Positions 17,545 through 25,588 are shown, counted from the first letter of the stretch. The stretch: 64,000 nucleotides of DNA from Trueperaceae bacterium (GCA_023954415.1 JAMLIB010000002.1:254599-318598); one strand, 5' to 3'. The notes: generated by a model from the letters alone, not told the origin. Numbers and translations: made by a program.

Positions 17545-18657
17545 ATGTCTGAAGGCAAGCACACCTCCGTAAGCACCTACGTGATCGTCGCGCTCATCCT
17601 CGGCGTCATCACCTACGTCGAGTTCGCGCTCGTCGAGTACCCGCAGGCGTGGCTGGGGTCGGGCTGGACGATCTTCCTGCTCGTGGCGCTGTCGATCGTC
17701 AAGTTCGTGATGGTCGTGATGTTCTTCATGCACCTCAAGGACGACGACCGCACGTACTCCGGCTTCTTCTCGAGCGGCATGTTCATAGCCCTGGCGACGT
17801 TCGTCGGCCTCACGGCCATGTTCATCCTGCCGAAGGCGGTCGCCTCGACGCGGCCGGACAACCGCGCGGCGCAGGAAGCGAGCCACGCCGTGCCGCACGA
17901 GCTGCTCGACAACGTCGAGACCCGTGGCGCTTCGCGCGCGCCGGCCGAGATCGCCGACACGCCCGCCGTCGCCGATCGGAGCGTGAGCGTGGAAGCGCCG
18001 ACCGCTCCAAACGACGCCTCCACCTACAGCGTCACTCCGCCTGCGGGCGCCACGGCGCAGGGCGGAGCTGCCACCGCCGAGGAGCCCGCGGCCACGGAAG
18101 CGCCGGCCGCGGAGGCCACCGGGGCGCAGTCCGCCGCGGGTGAAGCCGCCGAGGCCGAGGAGCCGGCCGCCCAGGAAGCCACGGCTGAGGAGGCCGAGGA
18201 AGCCCCCGCTCAGGCGGAGGCGCCCACGGCGGAAGAGCCGGCCGCGGCCGCCGTCAGCTGGGACAAGGACCACGGCGCCGCAGTGTTCAACGCCAACTGC
18301 ATGGCGTGCCACCAGATGACCGGTCAGGGCATACCGGGTGCGTTCCCACCCCTCGCGAGCCACGCCGTCGAGGTCTATGCGGTGGCCGGTGGCCGCGACT
18401 ACCTGGCCGACGCCGTCATCTTCGGCCTACAGGGCGCCATCAACGTCAACGGCATGACCTACAACGGCGTCATGCCGGCGTGGGGTCACCTCGCCGACGC
18501 CGACCTGGCCGACGCCCTCAACCACGTCCTCACGGCCTGGGACGACGAGCCCGCCGGCTTCCAGCCGTACACGGCCGCCGACATCGCCGCAAGGCGCCCC
18601 GACGGCCTGAGCGCCGGCGACGTGCACGCCAAGCGGGAGGCGCTCGGCCTCCACTGA
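17545..18657 (+). CDS. Oxidase subunit IV fused to a second cytochrome c domain
   Basis: A 370-residue fusion. Residues 1-105 are a three-helix prokaryotic subunit IV (YVIVALILGVITYVEF, FLLVALSIVKFVMVVMFFMHLKDD, FIALATFVGLTAMFILP). Residues about 115-235 form an Ala/Glu/Pro-rich linker, and residues 240-370 a monohaem cytochrome c domain with CMACH at 252-256 and a Met-containing C-terminal part (NGVMPAWGHL). Subunit II in the same operon already carries a cytochrome c, so the complex may hold two tethered c haems. The last gene of the operon, 15 bases after ctaE, it is followed by a strong terminator. The fusion looks genuine: one open frame with no break. Confidence 0.88.
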   Translation: MSEGKHTSVSTYVIVALILGVITYVEFALVEYPQAWLGSGWTIFLLVALSIVKFVMVVMFFMHLKDDDRTYSGFFSSGMFIALATFVGLTAMFILPKAVASTRPDNRAAQEASHAVPHELLDNVETRGASRAPAEIADTPAVADRSVSVEAPTAPNDASTYSVTPPAGATAQGGAATAEEPAATEAPAAEATGAQSAAGEAAEAEEPAAQEATAEEAEEAPAQAEAPTAEEPAAAAVSWDKDHGAAVFNANCMACHQMTGQGIPGAFPPLASHAVEVYAVAGGRDYLADAVIFGLQGAINVNGMTYNGVMPAWGHLADADLADALNHVLTAWDDEPAGFQPYTAADIAARRPDGLSAGDVHAKREALGLH

Positions 18658-18680
18658 GCCTCGGCCCTTAAGGCTGTTCA

Positions 18681-18717
18681 AGGTGTGCCCGCTCCAGTTG
18701 GAGCGGGCACACCTCTT
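18681..18717 (+). terminator. Rho-independent terminator of the caa3 operon
   Basis: A perfect 16-bp stem (18681-18696 with 18699-18714, AGGTGTGCCCGCTCCA and its complement) with a tight loop, followed by CTTTC, 23 bases after the last stop of the operon. Confidence 0.85.
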
Positions 18718-18856
18718 TCACGGGGCTTCTCGCGGCAACCACGGCCGGTCCCCCTACCCAGCCGGGCCGCGCGGAACGACCGCCCGAGGCGACGACGCTC
18801 GCAAGGGCCAGCCAGGCGACCGCCCACGGCGGGCGGCGCCTCGAGCGGTTTCGGTT

Positions 18857-18862
18857 TAGCAT
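18857..18862 (+). promoter_or_regulatory. -10 box, leaderless promoter of ctaG
   Basis: TAGCAT followed by 6 bases and the GTG start at 18869. The nearby ATG at 18861 is in another frame. Confidence 0.55.
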
Positions 18863-18868
18863 GACGGG

Positions 18869-19672
18869 GTGCTGTACCTATCCTGGCAACTGGAACCGGT
18901 CCTCCTGGGCATGATCGCCGCGCTGGCGGTCGCCTACTACCTCTGCGTAGGACCGCTGCGTAAACGCCTGGCGCCCGGGGAGCCGTACCCCACCCGCTAC
19001 GCCGTAATCTTCGGCCTCGGGCTCCTCGCCCTGTTCCTAAACGAGGGCTCGCCCCTGCACGACCTCGCGGAGCGCTACCTGCTCATCGCGCACATGGTGC
19101 AGCACCTGCTGCTCACCTACGCCATCGCGCCCATCCTCCTGGCCGGCACGCCGCCGTGGCTCCTCAAAGCCGCGCTCGCCAACCGCACCACCCTGCCGGT
19201 CAGCAAGGTCCTGCTCAACCCCATCACGACGTTCGCCATCTTCACGCTCGTCCTCTCCGTCTACCACCTGCCGCCCATCTACGACGCCGCGCTCGCCAAC
19301 ACGTCCTTGCACCACGCCATCCACGTCATCATGCTGTTCGCGTCGCTCATGATGTGGTGGCCCATGATGAGCCCGCTGGCCGAGCTGCCGCGCCCGCCGT
19401 TCCTCGGGCGCGCCGTCTACCTCTTCCTCCTGCCGGTCGCTCAGCTCCCCATCTTCGCCAGCGTCACCTTCTCGCCCGACGTCCTGTACGCCGCCTACGC
19501 CAACATGCCGACGCGGGCCTTCGGCCTGAGCCCGATGGAGGACCAGCAGGTGGCCGGCGCCGTCATGAAGGTCGGCGGGCTCATCGCGTTCGGCCTGCCG
19601 TTCATCTACACGTTCCTGCAGTGGTTCTGGGTCGAGGACAAGGAGCACCGGTGGGGCGGGGCGCGGCCATGA
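18869..19672 (+). CDS. ctaG: caa3-type cytochrome c oxidase assembly factor
   Basis: A 267-residue integral membrane protein of the CtaG_caa3 family, needed for assembly of the caa3 oxidase and thought to help copper insertion. Seven or so hydrophobic helices are seen, with family histidine/methionine-rich stretches such as LIAHMVQHLLLTY, HHAIHVIMLF and MMWWPMMSPL. It sits just downstream of the oxidase terminator with its own leaderless-type promoter. Its TGA overlaps the ATG of the HAD hydrolase gene. Confidence 0.92.
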   Translation: MLYLSWQLEPVLLGMIAALAVAYYLCVGPLRKRLAPGEPYPTRYAVIFGLGLLALFLNEGSPLHDLAERYLLIAHMVQHLLLTYAIAPILLAGTPPWLLKAALANRTTLPVSKVLLNPITTFAIFTLVLSVYHLPPIYDAALANTSLHHAIHVIMLFASLMMWWPMMSPLAELPRPPFLGRAVYLFLLPVAQLPIFASVTFSPDVLYAAYANMPTRAFGLSPMEDQQVAGAVMKVGGLIAFGLPFIYTFLQWFWVEDKEHRWGGARP

Positions 19673-20304
19673 CCCGGCTGCCGCAGCCGCTGCGCGCCAT
19701 CGCCTTCGACTGGGGCGGCGTGTTCACGGAAGGCACCTTCGACTCGCGCGCCCACGCCCGCTTGGCCGAATTGCACGGGCTCGACGCGGCCGACGTCCTC
19801 CCCGTGTACCTGGAGCTCATGGAGGGGTTCGAGGTCGGCGAGTTCGACATGCCGGAGTTCCATCGGTGCTTCCAGGCCGCGGTGGGCCGCACCTCGACGC
19901 TGGCGGAGTTCAGGGCGACCTTCCTCGGCGCCGTCAGGGAGCGCGAGGCCATGTACGACCTCCTCGCTTCCTTGCCCGATGACGTACCGCTCGCCATGCT
20001 CTCGAACAACTCCCCGGAGCTCTGCGACGTCGTGCGCGACGACCCGCGCATGCGCAAGCTCAGGGCCTTCGTGTTCTCGAACGAGATCGGGGTGCGTAAG
20101 CCGGACGAGCGTGCGTTCGCGGCCTTGAGTTCGGCGCTCGCGCTGCCACCGGCCGCCACCGTGTTCATCGACGACAACAGCGACAACATCGCGGCGTGCG
20201 AGCGGCTCGGCTTCGTCGGGCTGCTCCTCGACACGGTCCCCTCCTTCGCCGCGCGGTGGCACTCGCTCTTCCCCGACCTGCCGCTCCCGCCCGGGTTCGG
20301 ATGA
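19669..20304 (+). CDS. HAD-superfamily hydrolase, subclass IA-like
   Basis: A 211-residue HAD hydrolase with motif I FDWGGVFTEG (nucleophile Asp14, where the usual DxD second Asp is replaced by Gly), motif II MLSNNS, the lysine in KPDERAF, and motif IV FIDDN. Related proteins are small-molecule phosphatases or haloacid-dehalogenase-like enzymes; the substrate is unknown. It overlaps ctaG at the start (ATGA) and the next gene at its end (ATGA), so the three are co-transcribed, which does not by itself show a role in oxidase assembly. Confidence 0.85.
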   Translation: MTRLPQPLRAIAFDWGGVFTEGTFDSRAHARLAELHGLDAADVLPVYLELMEGFEVGEFDMPEFHRCFQAAVGRTSTLAEFRATFLGAVREREAMYDLLASLPDDVPLAMLSNNSPELCDVVRDDPRMRKLRAFVFSNEIGVRKPDERAFAALSSALALPPAATVFIDDNSDNIAACERLGFVGLLLDTVPSFAARWHSLFPDLPLPPGFG

Positions 20305-20801
20305 GCGGCACCGAGCCTTTCGAGACCCGGAGCGCTCGCATGGCCAGGTTCGGCGACGACCCCGCCGACGATGGCACGGAGCCGCCCGCGGCCGGGCCGG
20401 GCAGCGAGCCCGAGGGCGGCTACACGGAGCGCGTCGGCAACGACCGCGACCTCTGGGAGGGGGAGGCCACCACCCCCCGCGCCTTCAAGCTCATCCAGGG
20501 CTACGTCTGGCATCCGCGCGACCAGGCCGTGGACCTAGCCGCCTACCTGCCGGAAGCGCTCGGCCCCGACGTTCACGTCCTCTTCGACGCCATGCCAGCG
20601 GCGCCGTTCACGTTCTTCGACGACGGCACGCTGAGCGCCACGCAGGTCGTCTACCAGCTCACGGTGGTCGCCATCGTCCAACCGGGGCAGGTGCCGGACG
20701 CGCTGCTGGCCGAGATGGCCGAGCGGCTCGGCGAGCGGCTCGAGACGACCCCGCAAGGCGTCGGCTGGCAGCTGATGAGCGACCTGCGCGAGGTCGACTG
20801 A
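20301..20801 (+). CDS. Protein of unknown function
   Basis: A 166-residue soluble protein I do not recognise. The first 45 residues are acidic and low in complexity (DDPADDGTEPPAAGPG). The remainder looks folded, with RAFKLIQGYVWHPRDQAVDLAAYLPEAL, a central TQVVYQLTVVAIVQPG segment, and an amphipathic C-terminal helix (LLAEMAERLGERLETT). Start ATG 20301 overlaps the HAD stop (ATGA); ATG 20340 is an alternative that would remove part of the acidic lead. It is the last gene of the ctaG-HAD operon. Confidence 0.65.
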   Translation: MSGTEPFETRSARMARFGDDPADDGTEPPAAGPGSEPEGGYTERVGNDRDLWEGEATTPRAFKLIQGYVWHPRDQAVDLAAYLPEALGPDVHVLFDAMPAAPFTFFDDGTLSATQVVYQLTVVAIVQPGQVPDALLAEMAERLGERLETTPQGVGWQLMSDLREVD

Positions 20802-20865
20802 GCTCCGAGCTAGAACGACGTGCGCGAAAGAACGCAACTGACCGGCGCTGGGAGTCCGGCCGGCC

Positions 20866-21750
20866 TCAGCCGCGCCGCGCCAGCAGCTCCTCCAACTGGA
20901 AGCCGTGCCGCATGGGGTGGGCCACGGCGTGCTCGAGCATGGCCGGGATGGTCAGGGGGACGCCCCAGTTGGACGTGAAGACCGTGGTCCGCACGCCGGC
21001 CAGCGACACGTCCTTCAGGGCCGCCCGCCAGCGCTCGAGCAGGCGCTCGACGTGGTCGTCCGCCAGGGCCGCGACGTCGGCAGGCGCGGGCTCGGGGGGT
21101 ACGGACGGGTCCGGCAGCCCCAGCTGGCGGCACGTCCACACGAGGTAGCTCCCCGAGGACTGCAGGACGTGCAGGAGCAGGTGCTCGTTCGACCGGTAGG
21201 CCTCGTTCTCCGAGGCGGGCAGCGGGAGGCCGCTCGCGCCGAACCTGCGCCAGATGGGCAGGAACGCCCGCAGCTCCCGCTCCTGTAGGGAGAGGAGCAC
21301 CCTTATCACCCTGTCCGCGAAGGCGTCCGGGGCCGGCAGCGCGGCGTCGTCGGGCACGTAACGTACCTGGGCGAGGCGCAGCCCGGGGTCGGCGGCGACC
21401 TCGCCTGCGGCGATGACGCAGAAGTAGTTGCCGTCCGGGTCCGCCAGCACGGTGTAGTCGGAATCGGGCTCGTAGCGCCACTCGACCCTGGTGGCGCCGA
21501 GGCCGACGAGGCGCTCCACCTCGGCCTCCTGGTCGAACGCGTAGAGGTCCAGATGGTGGCGCCTGCGCTCACGAGCCGCGGCGCGGACCTCCTGGAGGGC
21601 GAGCTGGACGCCCGTGCCGCGTCTAGGCTTGAGGAGGACCCAGTCTGGGGAGTCGCCGCCCCGCGGGGCGTAGTCGAGGGCCGCGGACCAGAACTGGGTG
21701 GCGCGCGCGACGTCGCGGACACCCCAGACGATGGAGCCGATCCTGAGCAT
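20866..21750 (-). CDS. VOC-domain protein fused to a DinB-like four-helix domain
   Basis: A 294-residue two-domain protein. Residues 1-115 are a vicinal-oxygen-chelate (glyoxalase-like) domain: LRIGSIVWGVRDVARATQFWSAALDY, RHHLDLYAFD and TVLADPDGNYFCVIA. Residues about 140-294 resemble the DinB/YfiT four-helix bundle, with a helix carrying NEHLLLHVLQSSGSYLVW and a closing MLEHAVAHPMRHGFQLEELL that could supply metal-binding histidines. A GATAAT box 5 bases before the ATG suggests a leaderless start. Both domain types occur in thiol-dependent detoxification enzymes; the actual reaction is unknown. Confidence 0.72.
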   Translation of the reverse strand: MLRIGSIVWGVRDVARATQFWSAALDYAPRGGDSPDWVLLKPRRGTGVQLALQEVRAAARERRRHHLDLYAFDQEAEVERLVGLGATRVEWRYEPDSDYTVLADPDGNYFCVIAAGEVAADPGLRLAQVRYVPDDAALPAPDAFADRVIRVLLSLQERELRAFLPIWRRFGASGLPLPASENEAYRSNEHLLLHVLQSSGSYLVWTCRQLGLPDPSVPPEPAPADVAALADDHVERLLERWRAALKDVSLAGVRTTVFTSNWGVPLTIPAMLEHAVAHPMRHGFQLEELLARRG

Positions 21751-21839
21751 GGTCCATTATCACCATCCTGACCGGCTCCCCGCGCCTCACCTGGACACGG
21801 CGAGAACGCGCTCCGTTCAGGCCCGGCTCGCGGCGGTCC

Positions 21840-22307
21840 CTACTGCCCGCCCGCCGCGCCGGTGACGACCCTGACCTCGTCGGGCAGGATGAACCCCTGC
21901 TTCCTGGCGAGGGCCTCGCGGTAGGTGGGGTCGGCGGCATGGGCCGCCACCTCCTCGAGACCGTGCCGTTCCGTCTCCAGCCGCGCCACGTCGGCCTCGA
22001 GGCGCGCCACCTCGCGGCGCAGCACGAACATGCGGTCGCTCTCGACGTAGTTGAGGTAGAGGAGCTGAAGCACGCCAAGGCTGGCCAGGACGACGATCAC
22101 GACGTTGAGCTTGCGCCGGGCGGGCGGGCGGGGCCGCGGCTCGTCGCCCCCATGGCTCCCGAACGGTGCTTCCGCCGCGGCATGCCGCCCCGCGGCCCCG
22201 CGCCTGGCCGGCCGTTCGCCGCTGGGCCTAGTCGCGCCCTGCTCCTCGCCGCCCGGGCCGGCATCGTCCGAACGGGCATCGGCCTGCTCGTTCCACCAGT
22301 CGCTCAA
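21840..22307 (-). CDS. Septum formation initiator family protein (DivIC/FtsB-like)
   Basis: A 155-residue bitopic membrane protein. A 60-residue polar, low-complexity N-terminal tail with RPRPPARRK precedes one membrane helix (VVIVVLASLGVLQLLYLNYV, about 72-91) and an extracytoplasmic coiled coil (VLRREVARLEADVARLETERHGLEEVAAH), then a short end. This is the DivIC/FtsB layout, a divisome linker that binds FtsL and FtsQ. The TTG start at 22307 overlaps the galT TGA (TTGA), so translation depends on galT, an unusual partner. Confidence 0.8.
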   Translation of the reverse strand: MSDWWNEQADARSDDAGPGGEEQGATRPSGERPARRGAAGRHAAAEAPFGSHGGDEPRPRPPARRKLNVVIVVLASLGVLQLLYLNYVESDRMFVLRREVARLEADVARLETERHGLEEVAAHAADPTYREALARKQGFILPDEVRVVTGAAGGQ

Positions 22308-23308
22308 GCGCGGACCTCCTGCATGGCCAACGCCTCGCGCAGGAAGCGCACGGCGTCCTCCGGCAGGGTGGGGTTGACGAAGAAGCCCGTGCCCCAGTCG
22401 AACCCGGCCTGGTTGGTGAGGCGCGGCAGCAGTTCCAGGTGCCAGTGGTAGTCGGGCCGCCCCTCCTCGACCACGGTGTGCAGCATGAGGTTGTAAGGGG
22501 GGTAGTCGAGCGCGTCGTTGATGGCACGCACCACGGCGCGCAGGAGCTCGGCGAGGGCAGGGAGCGTGTTGGATGCCACGGTGGCGAACGAACTCCCATG
22601 ATGGCGCGGGAGGATCCAGGTCTCGAAAGGCGTCTTGGAGGCGAACGGCGCGATGGCGACGTAGGCGTCGTTCTGGGTGACGACGCGCTCACGCGCCGCG
22701 ATCTCACGCTCCAGGACGTGGCAGAAGAGGCAGCGTCCGTGGGCGGCGTGGTGCGCCGCCGCGACGGCCACCTCCTCCTCGACCCACCGGTTCGTGACGG
22801 GCACGGCGAGCAGCTGCGCGTACGGGTGGTCGTAGACCGCACCCGCCGCCCGGCCGACGTTGCGGGTCAGCTGCACGTGAGCGATGCCGGGGCGCGCGGC
22901 CGCCAAGGCGATCCGCTCGCGGTAGAAGCGGAGCACCTCCGTCAGGTGTTCCACCGGCATCGTCTCGAGGCGCTGCCTGGCGTCCGGGTGCTCGACGATG
23001 ATCTCGTGGTGGCCGTAGGCAGCGGCCTGCTGGAAGAGCTCGACCCCCGCGTCCACCTCGGTCGGCCGGGAGCTGACGAGCTGCGCTGGGTGCGCGAGGG
23101 CCCTGATGCGCCAGCCGGCGTCGCCGCTATGCGAGCCGGCCGGTCGAACGGCGGCGATCTCGGGCCCCACCCTGTCCTTGCTCTCCGGCGAGAGCGGCGA
23201 ACGTTCCGGAGCGCTCGGCACGCTGCCGAACGCCGACGGCTCCAGCCCCCGCTCCGGCGACAGGAGCACCCAGGCGCGACCGAACGGATCCTTGCGGAAT
23301 AGCGGCAT
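22304..23308 (-). CDS. galT: Galactose-1-phosphate uridylyltransferase family protein
   Basis: A 334-residue HIT-superfamily nucleotidyltransferase of the GalT type, which swaps UMP between UDP-glucose and galactose-1-phosphate. Seen are a zinc-like CLFCH motif, the substrate segment KTPFETWILPRHH, and the active-site region PDYHWHLELLP. The catalytic His-X-His is YHWH, with Trp where classical GalT has Pro, so a variant specificity is possible (a DUF4921-like assignment). A TAGACT box lies 9 bases before the ATG. It is co-transcribed with the divIC-like gene. Confidence 0.78.
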   Translation of the reverse strand: MPLFRKDPFGRAWVLLSPERGLEPSAFGSVPSAPERSPLSPESKDRVGPEIAAVRPAGSHSGDAGWRIRALAHPAQLVSSRPTEVDAGVELFQQAAAYGHHEIIVEHPDARQRLETMPVEHLTEVLRFYRERIALAAARPGIAHVQLTRNVGRAAGAVYDHPYAQLLAVPVTNRWVEEEVAVAAAHHAAHGRCLFCHVLEREIAARERVVTQNDAYVAIAPFASKTPFETWILPRHHGSSFATVASNTLPALAELLRAVVRAINDALDYPPYNLMLHTVVEEGRPDYHWHLELLPRLTNQAGFDWGTGFFVNPTLPEDAVRFLREALAMQEVRA

Positions 23309-23372
23309 GTGAGAGGCAGTCTATGACGTCAGGCGCGTGCGCGGCGTTACCAACTTCATGCGCCCCGGCGCG

Positions 23373-24131
23373 TCAGCCGAAGAGCCCGGGCTGCTTGGCC
23401 GCCTCGTCGCCCAGACCGGGCAGCGCCGTCACCTCGCGGTACTCGAGCCCCAAGGCCCCGAGGCGGTTCAGCGCCGGCGCCGTCACGGCCGGCGCGGCCA
23501 GCACGCCGCGCACCTCGCCGGGGTAGCGCGCCCTCACGCTCTGCACGTAACGGTCGAGCTGGTGGACGGCCTCGTGGTTCGCCTTGCCACGCTTGAGCTC
23601 GACGACGACGAGGCGCCCATGGCTGTCCCGCGCGAAGAGGTCTATGCCGCCCACGTCGGTCGGCAGCTCCAGGTCGATGACGGTGAGCCCCGGTTCGATG
23701 ACGTCCGGGTCGCGGGCGAGCGCGCGCTGCATCTCGGCCTCGCTACCCATGAGGACGAAGTTGCCGTTCTCCTCCAGCCTGAGGGCGACGGCCAGGGCGG
23801 GCGTCTCGAACGACACCCGCACGAGCTCGGCGGGGTTGTAGCGCTCGGCGACCAGCACGGCGCGCCCGTCCTCGACGGCCACGCGCACCTCGTCCGTCTG
23901 CGGTTGCCAGTTGACGGGCTTGACGCCGCGCGGGCCCTGCACCTGGACGCTGCCGTCGGCCTTGACGATCACGACGTAGTCGCCCGCCTCCGCCACACTG
24001 GCGGCGCGACCGGTGTACAGGACCTCGCACTCGCCGGCCACCTGCACCAGCTCGTCCCCCGCCCGCAGGTGCTCGTCGAGGAAGCCGGCGAGGTCGTCCG
24101 GAGTGGGGTTCTCGAGCAACTCCCTGACCAC
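23373..24131 (-). CDS. nucS: Mismatch endonuclease NucS/EndoMS
   Basis: A 252-residue protein of the NucS (DUF91) family, which cuts both strands at mismatches in bacteria and archaea. An N-terminal beta-rich dimerisation/ssDNA-binding domain (1-125) precedes a RecB-like nuclease domain with Asp164 in GGIDLFARD, Glu178 and Lys180 in VVELKRG, and Gln191 in HQLDRYV. The C-terminus ends QPGLFG, a good match to a sliding-clamp-binding motif (QxxLF). The GTG start at 24131 is set by the TACACT box 7 bases upstream. It is head to head with nfo. Confidence 0.9.
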   Translation of the reverse strand: MVRELLENPTPDDLAGFLDEHLRAGDELVQVAGECEVLYTGRAASVAEAGDYVVIVKADGSVQVQGPRGVKPVNWQPQTDEVRVAVEDGRAVLVAERYNPAELVRVSFETPALAVALRLEENGNFVLMGSEAEMQRALARDPDVIEPGLTVIDLELPTDVGGIDLFARDSHGRLVVVELKRGKANHEAVHQLDRYVQSVRARYPGEVRGVLAAPAVTAPALNRLGALGLEYREVTALPGLGDEAAKQPGLFG

Positions 24132-24138
24132 GGACGCG

Positions 24139-24144
24139 AGTGTA
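24139..24144 (-). promoter_or_regulatory. -10 box, leaderless promoter of nucS
   Basis: TACACT on the minus strand, 7 bases before GTG 24131. It mirrors the nfo promoter 56 bases away. Confidence 0.65.
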
Positions 24145-24199
24145 ACAGCCGCGCGCGGCGCGGGCAGGACCGAGCGGCGCCGCCGGCCAGGGCGGGTTG

Positions 24200-24205
24200 T
24201 ACACT
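24200..24205 (+). promoter_or_regulatory. -10 box, leaderless promoter of nfo
   Basis: TACACT, 7 bases before ATG 24213, with no ribosome-binding site between. Confidence 0.65.
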
Positions 24206-24212
24206 CACCCTC

Positions 24213-25061
24213 ATGGCATCACTAGGCGCGCACGTCTCCACCGCAGGCGGCATGGCCAAGGCGTTCGACCGGGGCGCCGACATCGGCTGTGACGCCGTCC
24301 AGGTCTTCGTCAAGAGCCCCAACCAGTGGCGGGCCCGCCCGCTCGACCCGCAGGAGGTGGAGGGCTTCCGGGCCAGGAGCCTCGAAGCGGGCTGGCCATT
24401 GGTCGCGCACGCCGCGTACCTCATCAACCTCGCCTCGGCGGACGAGGAGATCGCCGACAAGTCGCGCGCCGGGCTCAAGGACGAGTTCACTCGCTGCGGC
24501 CTCCTCGGCATCGGTGGCCTCGTCTTCCACCCCGGCGCCCACCTCGGCGCCGGCACCGAGGCCGGCATCGAAGCGATCGCCCGCAACATGGACACGGTGC
24601 TGGCCGAGAGCGAGGGGGTGGACACGCTCCTGCTCCTCGAGAACACCGCCGGGCAAGGGAGCACGGTCGGAGCGCGGTTCGAGGAGCTCGCCGGCATCAT
24701 CGCTCTCCTCGACCAACCGGACAGGGTGGGCGTGTGCCTCGACACCTGCCACGCCTTCTCCGCCGGCTACGACGTCTCCACCGAGGAGGGCCACGAGGCG
24801 CTGCTCGCCGAGTTCGACCGCCACCTTGGCCTCGCGCGCCTCAGATGCGTCCACCTGAACGACTCGAAGCACCCCCTGGGCTCGCGCAAGGACCGGCACG
24901 AGAACATCGGCGTCGGGTTGATCGGCGAGGACGCGTTCGCTCGCATCATCAACGACCCCCGCCTCGCGCATGCGCCCCAGGTCCTGGAGACCCCGCTCGG
25001 CGACGACGACGGTGGCCATAGACGCGACCTCTCGCTGCTACGCACGCTCCTCACGAGGTGA
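24213..25061 (+). CDS. nfo: Endonuclease IV (AP endonuclease)
   Basis: A 282-residue zinc-dependent AP endonuclease acting in base excision repair. The TIM-barrel signatures are present: LGAHVSTAGGM at the N-terminus, FVKSPNQWR, VFHPGAH, LLLENTAGQG, VCLDTCHAFSAGYD, VHLNDSKHPLGSRKDRHENIG and the closing LETPLGDDD. Length is standard. It is divergent from nucS, placing two DNA-repair nucleases on one 81-bp control region. Its TGA is followed closely by a DinB-family gene. Confidence 0.95.
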   Translation: MASLGAHVSTAGGMAKAFDRGADIGCDAVQVFVKSPNQWRARPLDPQEVEGFRARSLEAGWPLVAHAAYLINLASADEEIADKSRAGLKDEFTRCGLLGIGGLVFHPGAHLGAGTEAGIEAIARNMDTVLAESEGVDTLLLLENTAGQGSTVGARFEELAGIIALLDQPDRVGVCLDTCHAFSAGYDVSTEEGHEALLAEFDRHLGLARLRCVHLNDSKHPLGSRKDRHENIGVGLIGEDAFARIINDPRLAHAPQVLETPLGDDDGGHRRDLSLLRTLLTR

Positions 25062-25066
25062 AACAG

Positions 25067-25573
25067 ATGCCGGATAGCACCGCCACCCTCCTCGACCCCG
25101 CCGCCGTCGACGCCCTCAAGGCGACGCTCGGCGGCATGCTCACGCGCAACCACCGCATCGTGCTGCAGCTGACCGCCGGCCTCTCGGAGGCAGCCGCCCG
25201 CGAACCCCTGGTGGCGGACGGAAGCAGCGCCAGGTGGCTGGTCGGACACCTGGTCGGCAACCGCGACTCCATGCTCGAGACCCTGGGCGGCGAGCGCATG
25301 CAGGACGCCGCCTTCGGGAAGGCGTTCGGTTACGGCAGCAAGCCGGAAGGCGAGCCGGAGGCCGCGCTCGCCGAGCTGATCGCGGCGTACACGGCGGCGG
25401 AAGCGCCCCTGGCCGCGGCCTTGGCGGCCGCGAGCGCCGAGGACCTGGCGCGGCCAGTCGGCAAGACGACCGCGGGCCAGCGCTTCGAGTTCCTCCTGTG
25501 GCACGAGACCTATCACCTCGGCCAGCTCATGCTCTACCGGCGCGCGGCGGGGTTGGACAACCCGATCGGCTGA
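25067..25573 (+). CDS. DinB-family metal-dependent hydrolase-like protein
   Basis: A 168-residue DinB/DfsB-type four-helix bundle protein. Candidate metal ligands are the histidine in VGHLVGNRD and the pair in WHETYHLGQL. DinB proteins include bacillithiol- and mycothiol-dependent transferases; the substrate here is unknown. I chose ATG 25067 because GAGGTG at 25055-25060 sits 6 bases before it. The GTG at 25058 overlaps nfo but lacks a ribosome site. It is probably co-transcribed with nfo. Confidence 0.85.
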   Translation: MPDSTATLLDPAAVDALKATLGGMLTRNHRIVLQLTAGLSEAAAREPLVADGSSARWLVGHLVGNRDSMLETLGGERMQDAAFGKAFGYGSKPEGEPEAALAELIAAYTAAEAPLAAALAAASAEDLARPVGKTTAGQRFEFLLWHETYHLGQLMLYRRAAGLDNPIG

Positions 25574-25588
25574 GACGGGCGCCGCGCC

